Source: Alphaproteobacteria bacterium
GTDB lineage: Bacteria; Pseudomonadota; Alphaproteobacteria; UBA6615
Length of the DNA stretch: 64,000 nt
Direction of reading: 5' to 3'
Assembly: GCA_022449545.1 (NCBI GenBank)
Contig: JAKUPN010000007.1
Location: forward strand, 1 to 64,000
Both the position numbers and the translations under genes were made by a program. Below the pieces are notes generated by a model. It saw only the letters and a program-made list of their open reading frames with translations, made no database searches and was not told the DNA's origin. This document shows, in pieces, positions 53,364 to 62,678 of this stretch. Each line of letters opens with the position of its first letter. Position 1 is the stretch's first letter.

Positions 53364-54596
53364 TTACTCAGCTGCTCTATCTTCTCTAGCTACGATTTCT
53401 CTTTCCCAATCATCTATGTAGTTGCGGGTTAGCGGAACAGCATCCTGTTTTTTGGCAAGTTGGAGTTGAAAAACCATTAGGCCGTTTTGACGAAAACCTA
53501 TTTCACAACTGGTTAGGTAGAACTCCCACATTCGACAGAATTTTTCATCATAAAGCTTCTTCGCTTCTTCACGATTAGATTGAAAACGATCTCTCCAGTG
53601 TCTTAAGGTTTCTGCATAGTGTAACCGCAGAATTTCTATATCTGTGACCCACAAACCCGCTTTTTCAACTGCAGCTAAAACCTCTGACAGCGCTGGTGTG
53701 TACCCCCCCGGAAATATATATTTTCTTAGCCAGGCGTTTGTTGTTCCTGGTGGATCCATCCTACCTATTGAGTGGACTAAGCCTACCCCATCGTCATCTA
53801 GTAGCTCAAAAATTTTATTGAAATATTCTAGATAATGGCCAGAGCCAACATGTTCCAGCATTCCTATAGAAACAATACGATCAAAAATTCCTGTTTGTTG
53901 TCTATAGTCTAGTAATTGAAAGTTTGTAAAGTCTGTCATGCCTGCTAGTGAAGCACGTTCTTTGCTTACCTTGTGTTGTTCGGAGGAGAGTGTAACCCCT
54001 GTTACTTTTGCTCCAGTTTCTTTTGCTAAATACAAACCAAGCCCGCCCCATCCAGAGCCAATATCGAGCAATTTTAGATCTCTTTGATTTAGTAATAATT
54101 TGGCGGCTATATGACGTTTCTTGTCGATTTGCGCTTGTTCTAAATTAATTGAGTTATTCTCAAAGTAAGCACATGAGTACTGCCGATCTTTGTCTAGAAA
54201 AAGATTATATAGATCATCCGATAAATCGTAATGATGAGCTACATTACTTCTGGCTTTTCCGATTGGGTTATTTTGCTGTAAACGTCTAAATAACTTGCTA
54301 ACTGTTCCCGAAAATTTATGGAACGGATGGCTCTTAAAATATTCAATATTAAGGGTTGCCAGAGACAAAAAGTCATAGAGCGTTCCTTGTTCAATAGATA
54401 AGGAACCTTCCATATAGGATTCTCCAACAGCTAATTCAGGATGAAGAAGCATTTTAAGTTCAGTTTTTTTATTTTTTATGCGTATTGTTACTTTTGGGTC
54501 GGATTGGTCGCCAAAAAGCCATTCTTTACCTTTGTCATCAATAACACGCAGGTCGCCCTTTCTAATAATTCTACTTAGTAACCGTTTGAGCATCAT
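53364..54596 (-). CDS. cfa: Cyclopropane-fatty-acyl-phospholipid synthase
   Basis: The 410-residue SAM-dependent enzyme adds a methylene bridge to unsaturated acyl chains of phospholipids. The SAM motif LLDIGSGWGGLGLYLA, the preceding YDLSDDLYNLFLD, YSCAYFE, VTGVTLSSEQ and GMLEHVG are typical. An N-terminal domain of about 110 residues precedes the methyltransferase. GAGGTGG lies ahead of the ATG pair. It is convergent with the MDR gene and 209 bp downstream of rplI on the same strand, likely a separate transcript. Confidence 0.92.
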   Translation of the reverse strand: MMLKRLLSRIIRKGDLRVIDDKGKEWLFGDQSDPKVTIRIKNKKTELKMLLHPELAVGESYMEGSLSIEQGTLYDFLSLATLNIEYFKSHPFHKFSGTVSKLFRRLQQNNPIGKARSNVAHHYDLSDDLYNLFLDKDRQYSCAYFENNSINLEQAQIDKKRHIAAKLLLNQRDLKLLDIGSGWGGLGLYLAKETGAKVTGVTLSSEQHKVSKERASLAGMTDFTNFQLLDYRQQTGIFDRIVSIGMLEHVGSGHYLEYFNKIFELLDDDGVGLVHSIGRMDPPGTTNAWLRKYIFPGGYTPALSEVLAAVEKAGLWVTDIEILRLHYAETLRHWRDRFQSNREEAKKLYDEKFCRMWEFYLTSCEIGFRQNGLMVFQLQLAKKQDAVPLTRNYIDDWEREIVAREDRAAE

Positions 54597-54805
54597 TACA
54601 GCAAGCCACCTCTTTAATCTAAGCTAATAAGTTTAGTTTTGACTAATTAGCCCTAAATTAGCAGAAAACAGATATGGATTGTAAAGGGGTAGCTGGCGAT
54701 AAAAGATTAAAAATTTTATATTTTCAGCTATGTGGTTATATTCAAAGGACGTTTTAGTAGTAAGTTTCATCAGACTTTAACTTAATATTTTGATGATCTT
54801 TTTAG

Positions 54806-55510
54806 TTATTCTTGTTTTGATTCCTCAGGCTCATCATTGGGTGAAGCCCCATCATCAGGATGTTGATCAGCTGTAGCTTCATCAACAAGGCGCTCTACAA
54901 CTTCTTCTTCTACTAGGCCTTCAGCTGCTTCAGCTGTTGCCTCTGCATCGTCGGCCATTGCCAATGCGGTCTCAGTTGCATCTGCTGCAGAAGATGCTTC
55001 TACGGCTCCTATATCATTTGCACTAACGAATGCAGCCCCTGTTTCTAATTGGAGTTTAGCCTCATCTTCTGTTCTTGCTATATTAACGGTAATATTTATT
55101 GAAACCTCTGGGTGCAGAGCAATTTTGGTTTCATACACCCCTAATGCTTTTATCGGACGATTTAGAATTACTTGATCCCGATTAATCTTAGTGCCCACTT
55201 CAGCAATTGAGTTAGCAATATCGCGCGCTGAGACTGATCCATAAAGTTGACCGCTATCCCCGGCCTGTCGAATAATAGTTATATCTATGCCCTCAACTTT
55301 TAGCCCTACTGACTCAGCTTCTTGTCGACGCTGTAAATTGTCTGCTTCGAGTTCTGTACGCTGCTGTTCAAAAATTGCCTGGTTGCTACTATTTGCTCTC
55401 AAAGCTTTCTTTTGAGGTAGCAAATAGTTTCTAGCATAGCCTGCTTTAACGTGAACAACATCGCCCATTTGGCCAAGCTTTTCAATTCTTTCAAGAAGTA
55501 TTACTTCCAT
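54806..55510 (-). CDS. rplI: 50S ribosomal protein L9 with long acidic C-terminal extension
   Basis: The first ~150 residues are canonical L9: MEVILLERIEKLGQMGDVVHVKAGYARNYLLP is the conserved N-domain, and the C-domain has DITIIRQAGDSGQLYGSV and RTEDEAKLQ. The remaining ~80 residues are rich in Glu, Asp and Ala (for example MADDAEATAEAAEGLVEEE) and are longer than usual. The extension is predicted to be disordered. GGAGC lies upstream of the ATG. It follows rpsR by 20 bp, within the rpsF-rpsR-rplI operon. Confidence 0.95.
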   Translation of the reverse strand: MEVILLERIEKLGQMGDVVHVKAGYARNYLLPQKKALRANSSNQAIFEQQRTELEADNLQRRQEAESVGLKVEGIDITIIRQAGDSGQLYGSVSARDIANSIAEVGTKINRDQVILNRPIKALGVYETKIALHPEVSINITVNIARTEDEAKLQLETGAAFVSANDIGAVEASSAADATETALAMADDAEATAEAAEGLVEEEVVERLVDEATADQHPDDGASPNDEPEESKQE

Positions 55511-55530
55511 AACTAGCTCCTGAAGGGTCT

Positions 55531-55788
55531 TTAATCTACAACATATGGTAATAATGCCAGATAACGCGCTCGTTTTATTGCCCTTGCCAATTCTCGCTGT
55601 TTTTTTAAGGAGACGGCGGTTATACGACTTGGCACTATTTTCCCTCGTTCCGATATGTAACGTTGCAATGTTTTAGTATCTTTATAGTCTATCTTTGGAG
55701 CATTTGGACCAGAAAATGGGCAAGTTTTTCTTCTACGGAAAAATGGTCTTCTTCCTCCCCCAGCTCCAAAAGGCCTTTCGTCACTCAT
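55531..55788 (-). CDS. rpsR: 30S ribosomal protein S18
   Basis: The 85-residue protein has the S18 core [65 protein letters not shown] in its C-terminal two thirds. It partners with S6 in the 30S platform. The ATG at 55788, with GGAG six bases upstream, gives a normal length and lies inside the last codons of rpsF (eight-base overlap), so translation is coupled. Confidence 0.95.
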   Translation of the reverse strand: MSDERPFGAGGGRRPFFRRRKTCPFSGPNAPKIDYKDTKTLQRYISERGKIVPSRITAVSLKKQRELARAIKRARYLALLPYVVD

Positions 55789-56242
55789 CTTTATCTCCAT
55801 CATCAGCATTTATAGATTCATTAGACGGTTTTTCAATACTTTCTTGCACTTCATTATCTGTTTCGTCGTTATCGGTTTGTACGCTATAGGATTCATCACG
55901 ATCCCTTATGGGACGATCCTTTTTACCTCTATCCATTATAGAGGGGCCTTCTTCATGTGCTTCAACTCGGAGGGTTAAGTACCTAAGCACATCCTCGCTT
56001 ATTCTTTCGTTTCTTTCTAGTTCATTAATTGATGATGCCGGAGAGTCTATATTAAGCATCACATAGTGCCCTTTCCGGTTCTTCTTAATACGATAAGCTA
56101 AGTTCTTGAGACCCCAATACTCTGTATTAACTATTTTACCGCCATCTTTTTCTAAAAGTTCGGTAAATGAGCTTACTAGTCCTTCGACCTGAGCGCTTGA
56201 TATATCTTGTCGTGCAATAAATACGTGTTCATAAAGTGGCAT
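55781..56242 (-). CDS. rpsF: 30S ribosomal protein S6 with acidic C-terminal tail
   Basis: The ATG at 56242, with GAGGAG seven bases upstream, yields a 153-residue protein starting [15 protein letters not shown], the proper S6 N-terminus. The core ends near residue 105 with [15 protein letters not shown] charged tail of about 45 residues follows, rich in Asp and Glu. S6 in E. coli also has a C-terminal glutamate tail, but this one is longer. The S6-S18 overlap indicates translational coupling. Confidence 0.95.
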   Translation of the reverse strand: MPLYEHVFIARQDISSAQVEGLVSSFTELLEKDGGKIVNTEYWGLKNLAYRIKKNRKGHYVMLNIDSPASSINELERNERISEDVLRYLTLRVEAHEEGPSIMDRGKKDRPIRDRDESYSVQTDNDETDNEVQESIEKPSNESINADDGDKDE

Positions 56243-56340
56243 AAAATGCTCCTCACGGGTGTTTATAGTCCACCGCCGTTCGCTCCATTGCTGGTCCGCG
56301 GCTGCATGAACATAGCTGACACTCAATATCCTATATGTCA
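56243..56340 (-). promoter_or_regulatory. Candidate structured leader of rpsF (S6:S18 type), tentative
   Basis: In the leader, CCGC (within GCAGCCGCGGACC) can pair with GCGG (GAACGGCGG), and a second small hairpin GGTG/CACC sits just before the Shine-Dalgarno sequence. Bacterial rpsF leaders often carry a CCG-containing structure bound by S6:S18 for autoregulation. I could not fold it, so this is only suggestive. Confidence 0.3.
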
Positions 56341-56575
56341 GCAAGGAGTTAATATAACCAAAATTGTTTATTTCTGGTTTGATAGCCGGCTATAGAACAT
56401 AACCAAAAGATCTAAGCAAGACGTTTTCATCTTTTTTATTATAGCTTAACAATATAATTTCAAATTTGTAGACAGATTCTTTCTAAACTTGCTAGCGTTG
56501 TTAACGGTCTATATGACTACTTTGCACAACAAGTAGAACTAATTATACAAGAAATGTTCTAAAGGAGAGTAATAT
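56341..56575. other. Divergent intergenic region between rpsF and fabD
   Basis: About 235 bp of AT-rich sequence between divergent operons, presumably carrying both promoters. No gene or terminator was seen. Confidence 0.5.
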
Positions 56576-57517
56576 ATGTCTCGAGCCTTTGTTTTCCCTG
56601 GACAAGGTAGCCAAGAAGTTGGCATGGGAAAAGATTTAGCGGCTGCTTTTCCTGCGGCGAAACAGGTATTTGAAGAAGTCGACGATTCACTCAATCAAAA
56701 TTTAAGCAGTATTATTTTTAATGGACCTGATGAAGAATTAATATTAACGACTAATGCTCAACCTGCTTTGATGGCTGTTTCTATGGCAGTAATAAGAGTT
56801 CTTGAAGAAGAAGCTGGTATAAAGGTTTCCGAAAAGATTAATTTTGTAGCTGGACATAGCCTGGGGGAGTACTCAGCATTAACAGCCGCAGGATCTATAA
56901 ATTTGGCAGATTCTTCACTACTTTTAAAAGCTCGTGGGGAGTATATGCAGAAAGCAGTACCCGTTGGTAAAGGGGCTATGGCAGCTATATTGGGTCTTGA
57001 CATCGAATCTGTTGAGGAAGTTGCAAGTATAGCAACTGAAGGTATGGTATGTCAGGTGGCTAATGATAATTCAGAGGGACAAATAGTTGTTAGCGGAGAT
57101 TATTTAGCGGTTGAGAGAGCAATAAAATTAGCCAAAAGTGAAGGTGCTAGGCGCGGTATTATACTGCCTGTCAGCGCCCCATTTCATTGTTCTCTTATGA
57201 GGCCTGCAGCTGAGCAGATGAAAAAAGAACTTTCATCGATTGTGATTAAAGGGCCCACCCCTCCGATAATAGCAAATGTTACTGCTAAACCTAGCGATGA
57301 CCCAGAAGAAATAAGAGGCCAACTAATTGAACAAGTTACCCATCGAGTTAGATGGCGGGAGACCATATTAACCATGAGTGATTTAGGTGTAACTGATATT
57401 TACGAAGTGGGCGCAGGAAAAGTTTTGACGGGGCTAATTCGCCGTATAAATAAAAACCTTTTAACTGACACGATCTCTACACCAACTGAGGTAGAGAGTT
57501 TTATTTCTACTATATAG
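56576..57517 (+). CDS. fabD: Malonyl-CoA:ACP transacylase
   Basis: The 313-residue enzyme loads malonyl groups onto ACP. It has FVFPGQGSQEVGMG, the nucleophile motif GHSLGEYSAL (Ser at about 93), PVSAPFHCSLM with the catalytic His, and EVGAGKVLTGL. AAAGGAGAG lies ahead of the ATG. It heads the fabD-fabG-acpP-fabF run. Confidence 0.95.
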   Translation: MSRAFVFPGQGSQEVGMGKDLAAAFPAAKQVFEEVDDSLNQNLSSIIFNGPDEELILTTNAQPALMAVSMAVIRVLEEEAGIKVSEKINFVAGHSLGEYSALTAAGSINLADSSLLLKARGEYMQKAVPVGKGAMAAILGLDIESVEEVASIATEGMVCQVANDNSEGQIVVSGDYLAVERAIKLAKSEGARRGIILPVSAPFHCSLMRPAAEQMKKELSSIVIKGPTPPIIANVTAKPSDDPEEIRGQLIEQVTHRVRWRETILTMSDLGVTDIYEVGAGKVLTGLIRRINKNLLTDTISTPTEVESFISTI

Positions 57518-57553
57518 GAAAGAATCTGGTAAATATGCTGGGGACGGTAAATA

Positions 57554-58291
57554 ATGTTTGATTTGAATGATAAAAACGTATTGATAACTGGCGCTAGTGG
57601 AGGTATCGGAGCTGCTATTGCTCGTATGTTACATAATAGAGGTGCCAACGTTATTTTAAGTGGAACCCAAATAGATCGTTTGAAAAACTTGTCAGATGAG
57701 TTAGGGGACAGAGCTACATTTATTGCGGCGAATTTATCTGATGAAAAAGCTGCAAGCGAATTGGCGAAAACTGCTCAAGATGAGGTTGGTGTTATCGATG
57801 TTTTAATTAATAATGCTGGTTTAACGCGTGATAATTTGGCAATGCGAATGAGTGATGAGGATTGGCAGTTGGTCTTAGATGTAAATCTTTCCGCTGCATT
57901 TCGTTTAAGTAAATCTGTACTAAGGCCCATGATGAAGAATAGATGGGGAAGAATAATAAATATTACTTCAGTTGTTGGTTCAATAGGAAATCCGGGTCAG
58001 ATCAATTATGCATCTTCTAAATCTGGCTTAACTGGAATGACAAAAGCATTGGCTCAAGAAGTAGCCAGTAGGGGAATAACAGTAAATTGTGTTTCTCCAG
58101 GTTTTATAGATACGGCCATGACAGATGCTCTTAATGACAATCAGAAAACTGAAATATTATCCCGTATTCCAGCAGCTCGTTTAGGTGCTGCAGAGGATGT
58201 AAGTGCCTGTGTTTTGTTTCTTGCAAGTGAAGAATCAGGTTATGTCACTGGTCAGACGATACACGTTAATGGAGGAATGGCTATGATTTAA
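57554..58291 (+). CDS. fabG: 3-oxoacyl-ACP reductase
   Basis: The 245-residue SDR reduces beta-ketoacyl-ACP in fatty-acid elongation. Motifs are LITGASGGIGAAIA, NNAGLTRDNLAMRM (a FabG hallmark), NITSVVGSIGNPGQINYASSKSGL with Ser, Tyr and Lys, and VNGGMAMI at the end. It lies 36 bp after fabD and before acpP. Confidence 0.95.
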   Translation: MFDLNDKNVLITGASGGIGAAIARMLHNRGANVILSGTQIDRLKNLSDELGDRATFIAANLSDEKAASELAKTAQDEVGVIDVLINNAGLTRDNLAMRMSDEDWQLVLDVNLSAAFRLSKSVLRPMMKNRWGRIINITSVVGSIGNPGQINYASSKSGLTGMTKALAQEVASRGITVNCVSPGFIDTAMTDALNDNQKTEILSRIPAARLGAAEDVSACVLFLASEESGYVTGQTIHVNGGMAMI

Positions 58292-58451
58292 GTATCTAAA
58301 AATATAGAAATAGGGCTTAATCGGCTTGACGAGACATGAGAACACGGTTAAGTCGCATTTTTGAAAAATGATTGAACCAACTAAATTAAGGTTCAAGAAT
58401 CAGGTTTAATTTACTATTTGTTAATAAATAAAAAACAAGGGCAAGCGAAAC

Positions 58452-58685
58452 ATGAGCGATATCGCCGAGCGTGTGCAGAAGATAGTTGTTGAACATTTAG
58501 GTGTAGATGATTCCAAGATTATGGAGAACTCAAGCTTCATTGACGATCTAGGGGCGGATAGCCTGGACACGGTCGAGTTAGTAATGGCTTTCGAGGAAGA
58601 ATTTGGCTGTGAGATACCGGACGATGCAGCTGAAAAAATACTGACTGTTGGTGACGCAGTCAAATTTTTGGAAGAAGCTAACTGA
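58452..58685 (+). CDS. acpP: Acyl carrier protein
   Basis: The 77-residue acidic protein has the phosphopantetheine site Ser37 in [19 protein letters not shown]. The remainder has normal ACP helices. AAGGGCAAGCGAAAC lies upstream of the ATG. A stem-loop follows its stop and may reduce read-through into fabF. Confidence 0.97.
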   Translation: MSDIAERVQKIVVEHLGVDDSKIMENSSFIDDLGADSLDTVELVMAFEEEFGCEIPDDAAEKILTVGDAVKFLEEAN

Positions 58686-58687
58686 CT

Positions 58688-58714
58688 CTTGCCGCGTTTT
58701 AAAGCGGCAGGTTT
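58688..58714 (+). terminator. Possible weak terminator or processing hairpin between acpP and fabF
   Basis: CTTGCCGC pairs with GCGGCAGG (eight pairs, one G-U) around GTTTTAAA, followed by only TTT. A partial terminator here would raise acpP output relative to fabF. It is weak by eye. Confidence 0.5.
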
Positions 58715-58750
58715 CATACTAAGTTTTAATATGAACGCATTGGATTCCCA

Positions 58751-60010
58751 ATGAGGCGTGTAGTAATAACTGGTTTGGGTCTCGTAACGCCTTTGGGTGT
58801 AGGGACTAAAGTAAACTGGGATAGGATAACTGCGGGTAATTCTGGAATTGGGCTAATCGAATCCTTTGATGTGTCTGATCTGCCTTCTAAAATTGCTGGA
58901 CAAGTGCCAAAAAGTGAAAATGCGGAAGGCAGATTTAATGCTGATGACTATATGTCCCCGAGAGAACAACGAAGAGTGGACGAATTTATCATTTACTCGA
59001 TGGGGGCGTCGATCCAGGCAGTGGAAGATTCTGGGTGGAAGCCTGAAAGGGACGTAGAACAAGAACGCACAGGGGTGATGATTGGGTCTGGTATAGGTGG
59101 ATTACAAACTATTTATGAAGGCTCCACTCTGATTAATGAAAGGGGACCGAGAAAGGTTGGACCTTTTTTTATTCCTTCAGCCTTAATTAATCTTGCCTCA
59201 GGGTATCTATCTATTCGATATGGCTTCAAAGGACCTAACCACTCGGTAGTAACTGCTTGCTCCACTGGAGCTCATGCCATCGGTGATGCGTCTAGAATGA
59301 TAATGCTTGACGATGCCGATGTAATGATTGCAGGCGGAGCAGAAGCAGCGATATGCAGAATTGGACTTGCTGGTTTTTCTGCTGCGAGGGCACTATCTAC
59401 CAGTTATAATGAAACACCTGAAAAGGCTTCTAGGCCCTATGATAAAGGACGTGATGGGTTTGTGATGGGTGAGGGAGCCGGCATTATAGTTCTCGAAGAG
59501 TATGAGCATGCAAAAAAAAGAGATGCCAATATCTACGCAGAAATAGTTGGTTACGGGATGTCCGGAGATGCTTATCATATAACTGCGCCAGCTGAGGATG
59601 GAAATGGTGGATATCGCTCAATGCAAGCAGCATTGAAGAGAGCTATGTTAAACCCAGAAGATATTGATTACATCAACGCTCATGGGACTTCCACTCCTCT
59701 TGGCGATGAGATTGAATTGGGGGCTGTAAAGCGCCTCTTTGATGATCATGCTTATAAATTGGCTATGTCGTCAACAAAATCAGCTATAGGCCATTTACTT
59801 GGGGCTGCAGGCAGCGTAGAAGCAATTTACTCAATTTTATCAATTAAAAATAACGTTATTCCTCCTACCTTAAATTTAGATAACCCATCGGAAAGCTGTG
59901 ATATAAATTTAGTGCCTCACACAGCTCAGGAGCGCAAGGTTCGACGAGTATTGAGTAACTCGTTCGGTTTTGGAGGAACAAATGCAACTTTGATATTCTC
60001 GGAGATTTAG
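58751..60010 (+). CDS. fabF: 3-oxoacyl-ACP synthase II
   Basis: The 419-residue condensing enzyme has Cys in VTACSTGAHAIG, His in YINAHGTSTPLGD, and a second His in IGHLLGAAGSVEA, the Cys-His-His triad of KAS II. RRVVITGLGLVTPLG is the typical N-terminus. It follows acpP and precedes mltG. Normal length. Confidence 0.96.
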   Translation: MRRVVITGLGLVTPLGVGTKVNWDRITAGNSGIGLIESFDVSDLPSKIAGQVPKSENAEGRFNADDYMSPREQRRVDEFIIYSMGASIQAVEDSGWKPERDVEQERTGVMIGSGIGGLQTIYEGSTLINERGPRKVGPFFIPSALINLASGYLSIRYGFKGPNHSVVTACSTGAHAIGDASRMIMLDDADVMIAGGAEAAICRIGLAGFSAARALSTSYNETPEKASRPYDKGRDGFVMGEGAGIIVLEEYEHAKKRDANIYAEIVGYGMSGDAYHITAPAEDGNGGYRSMQAALKRAMLNPEDIDYINAHGTSTPLGDEIELGAVKRLFDDHAYKLAMSSTKSAIGHLLGAAGSVEAIYSILSIKNNVIPPTLNLDNPSESCDINLVPHTAQERKVRRVLSNSFGFGGTNATLIFSEI

Positions 60011-60043
60011 CGCTAATCGCATAGCGTTTATCATTGTTCTGCT

Positions 60044-61087
60044 ATGAACAATCGCTCTGAAATATCAAAAATAATCAAACTTATTTTTTGGCAATCCAAG
60101 ATTTTCAGAGTCACATTAATGGCTTTTTTGCTATTAGTTTTAATGGTTTTTACAATGGGTTTTGGGGGTTACTATTTTCTTAAGGACGAGTTCTCAGCAC
60201 CTGGCCGATTATCAGAATCAAAAATTATAATTGTACCACAAGGATATTCCGTAAAATCAATAGCCTCGTTACTAAGTGATCATGGCATTATCGATAATTC
60301 GTTAGTATTTTCGTGGGGAGTTCGCTTGTTTGGTCAGTCAAAACCTTTGTTGTCCGGAGAATATGAAATATTTCCTGCAATGGCTGACAGAGACGTAATG
60401 TTACTTCTTCAATCAGGTAAAGTTGTAGTAAGAAAAATTACGGTACCTGAAGGTTTAACTGTTAAGCAAATATATAACCTCTTAAAAAAGACAAAAACCT
60501 TAAAAGGAGATTTACCAACTTTAAAAAAATTTCCAGAAGGGTCACTGCTACCAGAAACATATATGTATACTAGTCGGGAAACTAAGGGCCAGATTTTAAT
60601 AAGAATGCAAAAAGCAATGACAGAATTTTTGCAGGGTTTGTTGAATGGTCATCTAAATAGTAAAAGCCAAGTTTTGCTTCCTAATGAGATAGTGATTTTA
60701 GCTTCTATGGTAGAAAGAGAGACTAGTAGAAAAGATGAAAGAGCAAGAATTGCAGGGGTTTTTTTGAATCGCTTAAAACTTGGTATGAAATTGCAGTCGG
60801 ATCCTACGGTTATTTATGGCGTTTCGGGAGGTGAGGGGGTAATCAATCGTCCACTCACAAAAACTGATCTTAAAACTAAAAATCCGTATAATACTTACAC
60901 CAATTTTGGTTTGCCACGGGGTCCAATATCTAATCCGGGGCGCGCAAGTCTAATAGCAGTACTAAATCCTTCCAAAACTGATGAATTATATTTTGTTGCT
61001 GATGGCGAAGGTGGTCACTTATTTGCTCGCAACCTTGATGACCATAATATGAATGTTAAACGGTGGAGAAGGATAAATAGAAGGTAA
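60044..61087 (+). CDS. mltG: Endolytic transglycosylase MltG
   Basis: The 347-residue protein has an N-terminal transmembrane helix (about residues 20-45) and the YceG-like domain: PEGLTVKQIYNLL, LPETYMY, ASMVERETSRKDERARIAGVFLNRL with the catalytic Glu, MKLQSDPTVIYG and NTYTNFGLPRGPISNPGRASL. MltG cleaves glycan strands and sets their length. It follows fabF by 33 bp. Confidence 0.95.
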   Translation: MNNRSEISKIIKLIFWQSKIFRVTLMAFLLLVLMVFTMGFGGYYFLKDEFSAPGRLSESKIIIVPQGYSVKSIASLLSDHGIIDNSLVFSWGVRLFGQSKPLLSGEYEIFPAMADRDVMLLLQSGKVVVRKITVPEGLTVKQIYNLLKKTKTLKGDLPTLKKFPEGSLLPETYMYTSRETKGQILIRMQKAMTEFLQGLLNGHLNSKSQVLLPNEIVILASMVERETSRKDERARIAGVFLNRLKLGMKLQSDPTVIYGVSGGEGVINRPLTKTDLKTKNPYNTYTNFGLPRGPISNPGRASLIAVLNPSKTDELYFVADGEGGHLFARNLDDHNMNVKRWRRINRR

Positions 61088-61190
61088 GATTATTATAAAA
61101 TATTAGGTTTCTTCTAGGGCATTTGCGCTAACAGACAGAAAATGTAGAATAATTATCATGAAAATTAATGCTGATCAGGAATGGACAGAA

Positions 61191-61814
61191 ATGACTAGGC
61201 GCGGACTGATGTTGATACTTTCCTCACCTTCTGGAGCTGGGAAAACTTCTATCTCACGTGAGTTGCTTGAGAAGGATAAGGATATATCACTATCGATTTC
61301 TGCTACCACTAGACCTAGGAGGCCCGGAGAAGTTGATGGAGAAGATTATATATTTGTTGATAAAACGTCTTTTGATTTAATGGTAAATCGCCAGGAATTA
61401 TTGGAACATGCAAAAGTATTTGATCATTATTATGGGAGTCCTCGTAAGCCGGTTGAGGAAACTTTAGCTCGCGGACATGATGTTTTATTCGATATTGATT
61501 GGCAGGGAACCCAACAACTTGCGGAGAAAGCACGAGGAGATCTAGTTAGTATTTTTATACTCCCTCCATCAACAGCTGAGCTTGACAGGCGATTACATAG
61601 CCGAGCACAAGATAGTGAAGTAGTAATTGCCGAGAGAATGGCTCGGGCTGAAAATGAAATGACGCACTGGAGTGAATACGATTATGTTATTATCAACATC
61701 TCATTTGAAGAAAGTGTGCGTAAGGTACAAAATATACTTAATGCTGAAAGGCTGAAACGCCCCAGGCTTTTAGGTATATCAGATTTTGTTACTCGGCTGA
61801 GACAAGGACACTAA
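61191..61814 (+). CDS. gmk: Guanylate kinase
   Basis: The 207-residue kinase phosphorylates GMP. Walker A is SSPSGAGKTSIS, then the GMP-binding segment TTRPRRPGEVDGEDYIFV and FDIDWQGTQQL. I prefer the ATG at 61191 (AGGA nine bases upstream, normal family N-terminus) to the in-frame ATG at 61158. It is downstream of mltG, 103 bp away, on the same strand, and convergent with rsmA. Confidence 0.95.
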   Translation: MTRRGLMLILSSPSGAGKTSISRELLEKDKDISLSISATTRPRRPGEVDGEDYIFVDKTSFDLMVNRQELLEHAKVFDHYYGSPRKPVEETLARGHDVLFDIDWQGTQQLAEKARGDLVSIFILPPSTAELDRRLHSRAQDSEVVIAERMARAENEMTHWSEYDYVIINISFEESVRKVQNILNAERLKRPRLLGISDFVTRLRQGH

Positions 61815-61826
61815 TATTAAGGTAGC

Positions 61827-62657
61827 TTAATCATAATCAGATTCAACAAGGTTTGCTAACTTACAGTATTCTAAAATGTTAAGATCCTCTGCTCTAGAGG
61901 TTTCTTTAATACCTGCTTTAGCTAATAATTCTCTTCCACCAATTGATTCTAGTGATCTGCGTAGCATTTTTCGACGCTGTCCGAACGCTAGCCTAGTAAT
62001 CATTTCCAGATATTGTTGGTTTGCTGGATAGATTGGTTCTTTCCTTACTTCCATATTTACTACGGAGGACATAACTTTAGGCTTAGGAACAAAAGCAGTT
62101 GATGGAATATGAAAATCTAACTTAGATTTGGTAAGCCATTGAGAAATTACAGATAACCTCCCATACGATTTACTACCTGGATTTGCTGTTATTCGTTCAG
62201 CTACTTCCCTTTGGAACATCAGAGTAAAACCAATATATTGATCGGCCTGTTTTAACCACTTTATTAATAATTCTGTTCCAATATTATAAGGCAAATTAGA
62301 TACTATTCTGCTAGGTTTTGGCTGTATCTTCGCTAGATCGGTAGTTAACGCGTCCGCTTGGATGACTTTAAGACGGCCTGACGATGCTTCAGATAATTCC
62401 TGTAAAGCCATGACACACCTTTTGTCGCGTTCTATCGCCATTATACTTTCTGCGTTACTTTCCATGAGTGCGCGAGTTAATCCACCAGGGCCAGCACCAA
62501 CTTCAATAACATGTTCGTTTGTTAAGTCTCCTGCGGCGGAAGCGATACGTCTTGTTAAGTTTAGATCTAATAGAAAATGCTGACCCAAAGATTTATGCGC
62601 TCGGATACCATATTGATCTATAACCTCTCTTAGGGGGGGTAGGTTGGGAGTTTCCAT
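61827..62657 (-). CDS. rsmA: 16S rRNA (adenine1518/1519-N6)-dimethyltransferase
   Basis: The 276-residue enzyme dimethylates two adenines in 16S rRNA. Motifs are SLGQHFLLD, VIEVGAGPGGLTRAL (SAM), IVSNLPYNIGTELL (catalytic motif) and PKPKVMSSVV. Normal length. It follows pdxA by 21 bp on the same strand, an arrangement conserved with surA. It is convergent with gmk. Confidence 0.95.
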   Translation of the reverse strand: METPNLPPLREVIDQYGIRAHKSLGQHFLLDLNLTRRIASAAGDLTNEHVIEVGAGPGGLTRALMESNAESIMAIERDKRCVMALQELSEASSGRLKVIQADALTTDLAKIQPKPSRIVSNLPYNIGTELLIKWLKQADQYIGFTLMFQREVAERITANPGSKSYGRLSVISQWLTKSKLDFHIPSTAFVPKPKVMSSVVNMEVRKEPIYPANQQYLEMITRLAFGQRRKMLRRSLESIGGRELLAKAGIKETSRAEDLNILEYCKLANLVESDYD

Positions 62658-62678
62658 TTGATATAGATCTGAGTTTAA

